From assembly GCA_902610905.1 (NCBI GenBank), contig CACLXS010000008.1, forward strand, positions 1-44,012: 44,012 bases of DNA. Direction: 5' to 3'. Source of the stretch: an uncultured SAR86 cluster bacterium. Its GTDB lineage: Bacteria; Pseudomonadota; Gammaproteobacteria; Magnimaribacterales; D2472. Below, one piece after another: positions 43,453-44,012 of this stretch. A program made the position numbers and the translations under genes. A model generated the notes under the pieces. That model was not told the origin of the DNA. It did no database searches and saw only the letters and a program-made list of their open reading frames with translations. Numbering within the stretch: position 1 is the stretch's first letter; each line of letters begins with the position of its first letter.

Positions 43453-43622
43453 TTAATTTTTTTTGAAATTTCTTTTATTTTTATTTTATAAAAAAGAAAA
43501 CAAATTGATAAACATAAGGCAACTATTAAAATAACTAGCCATACATAAATACCATGATTTTGTCCGTTTTGGCTTTGCATTAAAAGCGCTTCCAAAAATG
43601 TATTAAATTGCAAGTCAAACAT
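43449..43622 (-). CDS. ccmD: Heme exporter protein CcmD
   Basis: A 57-residue protein between ccmC and ccmE. It starts ATG at 43622, inside the 3' end of ccmC (eight-base overlap), and stops at TGA 43451-43449 within the ccmE ATGA. It has a short N-terminal part (MFDLQFNTFLEALLMQ), HGIYVWLVILIVALCLSICF as a single membrane helix (about residues 23-42), and a basic tail (KIKIKEISKKIK). The YVW at the start of the helix and the basic tail fit CcmD, which helps release holo-CcmE from CcmABC. Position alone nearly decides it. Confidence 0.88.
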   Translation of the reverse strand: MFDLQFNTFLEALLMQSQNGQNHGIYVWLVILIVALCLSICFLFYKIKIKEISKKIK

Positions 43623-44012
43623 AGTCATTTACCCAAGACTTATTTTTTTCTCTCTTTAAAATTTGAAGTTTAGATGAAAGAATTACTAGGCAAGTTACTA
43701 GCCCAGTAAAACCAATTATTGATCCAAATAAAGGATAAAGCATTACTAAATCAATTGCTGGTTTTTCAGATATTGTTATAGATGCTGGCTGATGCAAAGT
43801 ACTCCACCACTCAACCGACATTTTTATTATTGGGATATTGACTGAACCAACTAAGACAAGAATTGATAGAAACTTATCTGCTTTTTCATTGTTATTAAAA
43901 GAATCATGAAGAGAAATAAGGCCTAAATACATAATAAATAAGATTAAGGTTGATACAATTCTAGCATCCCAAACCCACCAAGTGCCCCATGTTGGTATAC
44001 CCCAAATAGAAC
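43615..44012 (-). CDS. ccmC: Heme exporter protein CcmC (5' part outside window)
   Basis: The gene enters from beyond the window end and stops at 43615. The visible 131 residues include SIWGIPTWGTWWVWDARIV, the heme-binding WWD motif of CcmC, then membrane segments (STLILFIMYLGLISL, ILVLVGSVNIPIIKMSVEWW) and the conserved histidine in WWSTLHQPASI. CcmC loads heme onto CcmE. It overlaps ccmD by eight bases. The ccmA and ccmB genes should lie further upstream, outside the window. Confidence 0.95.
   Translation of the reverse strand, partial: SIWGIPTWGTWWVWDARIVSTLILFIMYLGLISLHDSFNNNEKADKFLSILVLVGSVNIPIIKMSVEWWSTLHQPASITISEKPAIDLVMLYPLFGSIIGFTGLVTCLVILSSKLQILKREKNKSWVNDYV

Noticed and set aside
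1-44012. CRISPR array, insertion sequence, prophage or integron
   Set aside because: No regularly spaced repeats, transposase, integrase or terminal inverted repeats were seen; the phage-like ligase stands alone in a housekeeping operon.

Overview
The window is a compact, strongly AT-rich stretch of a bacterial chromosome. Gene order and protein families point to a streamlined marine gammaproteobacterium of the SAR86 type. This rests on rpoE-rseA-degP/mucD next to lepA-lepB-rnc-era-recO-acpS, the smc-zipA-ligase order, the ccmCDEFGHI order, Pseudomonas-type NrdA/NrdB, low GC and very tight packing (many ATGA, TAATG or 8-base overlaps). The taxon is an inference. I saw no rRNA, tRNA, CRISPR array, insertion sequence or prophage.

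Layout. 1-1606: end of proB, then proA (proline synthesis). 1607-1908: leader region with a possible promoter. 1909-3816: surface lipoprotein with a cadherin-like and a cupredoxin-like domain, closed by a clear terminator. 3832-15499 (minus strand): small unknown genes, then rsmJ, uppP, a shortened tsaB, adk, acpS, recO, era, rnc, lepB, lepA, a DegP/MucD protease, rseA, rpoE and sdhE. This covers ribosome biogenesis, envelope stress and envelope synthesis. 15590-20006: ygfZ, ung, serA, glpK. 20007-24434: a regulated intergenic region (two NrdR-like boxes, two DnaA boxes) and nrdA-nrdB, followed by a hemolysin III-like gene. 25094-33927: GST, a short-chain dehydrogenase, AlkB, malate dehydrogenase, a small unknown, an alkyl-sulfatase-like lipoprotein, a small lipoprotein and an M16C peptidase. 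33930-44012 (minus strand): cytochrome c maturation genes ccmC-I, then smc, zipA, an ATP-dependent DNA ligase and a transglycosylase-like lipoprotein.

Most unusual points. (1) The Smc protein (995 aa) has normal ATPase heads but no recognisable hinge. Its two arms carry separate tandem duplications (120-residue and 143-residue periods) flanking a short unique centre, as if a copy of the rod replaced the hinge. (2) The slot after zipA, normally held by NAD-dependent ligA in gammaproteobacteria, is held by a phage T4-like ATP-dependent DNA ligase. (3) TsaB has lost its middle third. (4) Two inverted perfect DnaA boxes form a 23-base palindrome just upstream of ung, and two more flank the NrdR boxes before nrdA. 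(5) RpoE has a good candidate for its own ECF promoter, while rseB, rseC and pdxJ are missing from their usual places.

Coordinates and motifs were read by eye. Family names come from recognised motifs and context, not from database searches.
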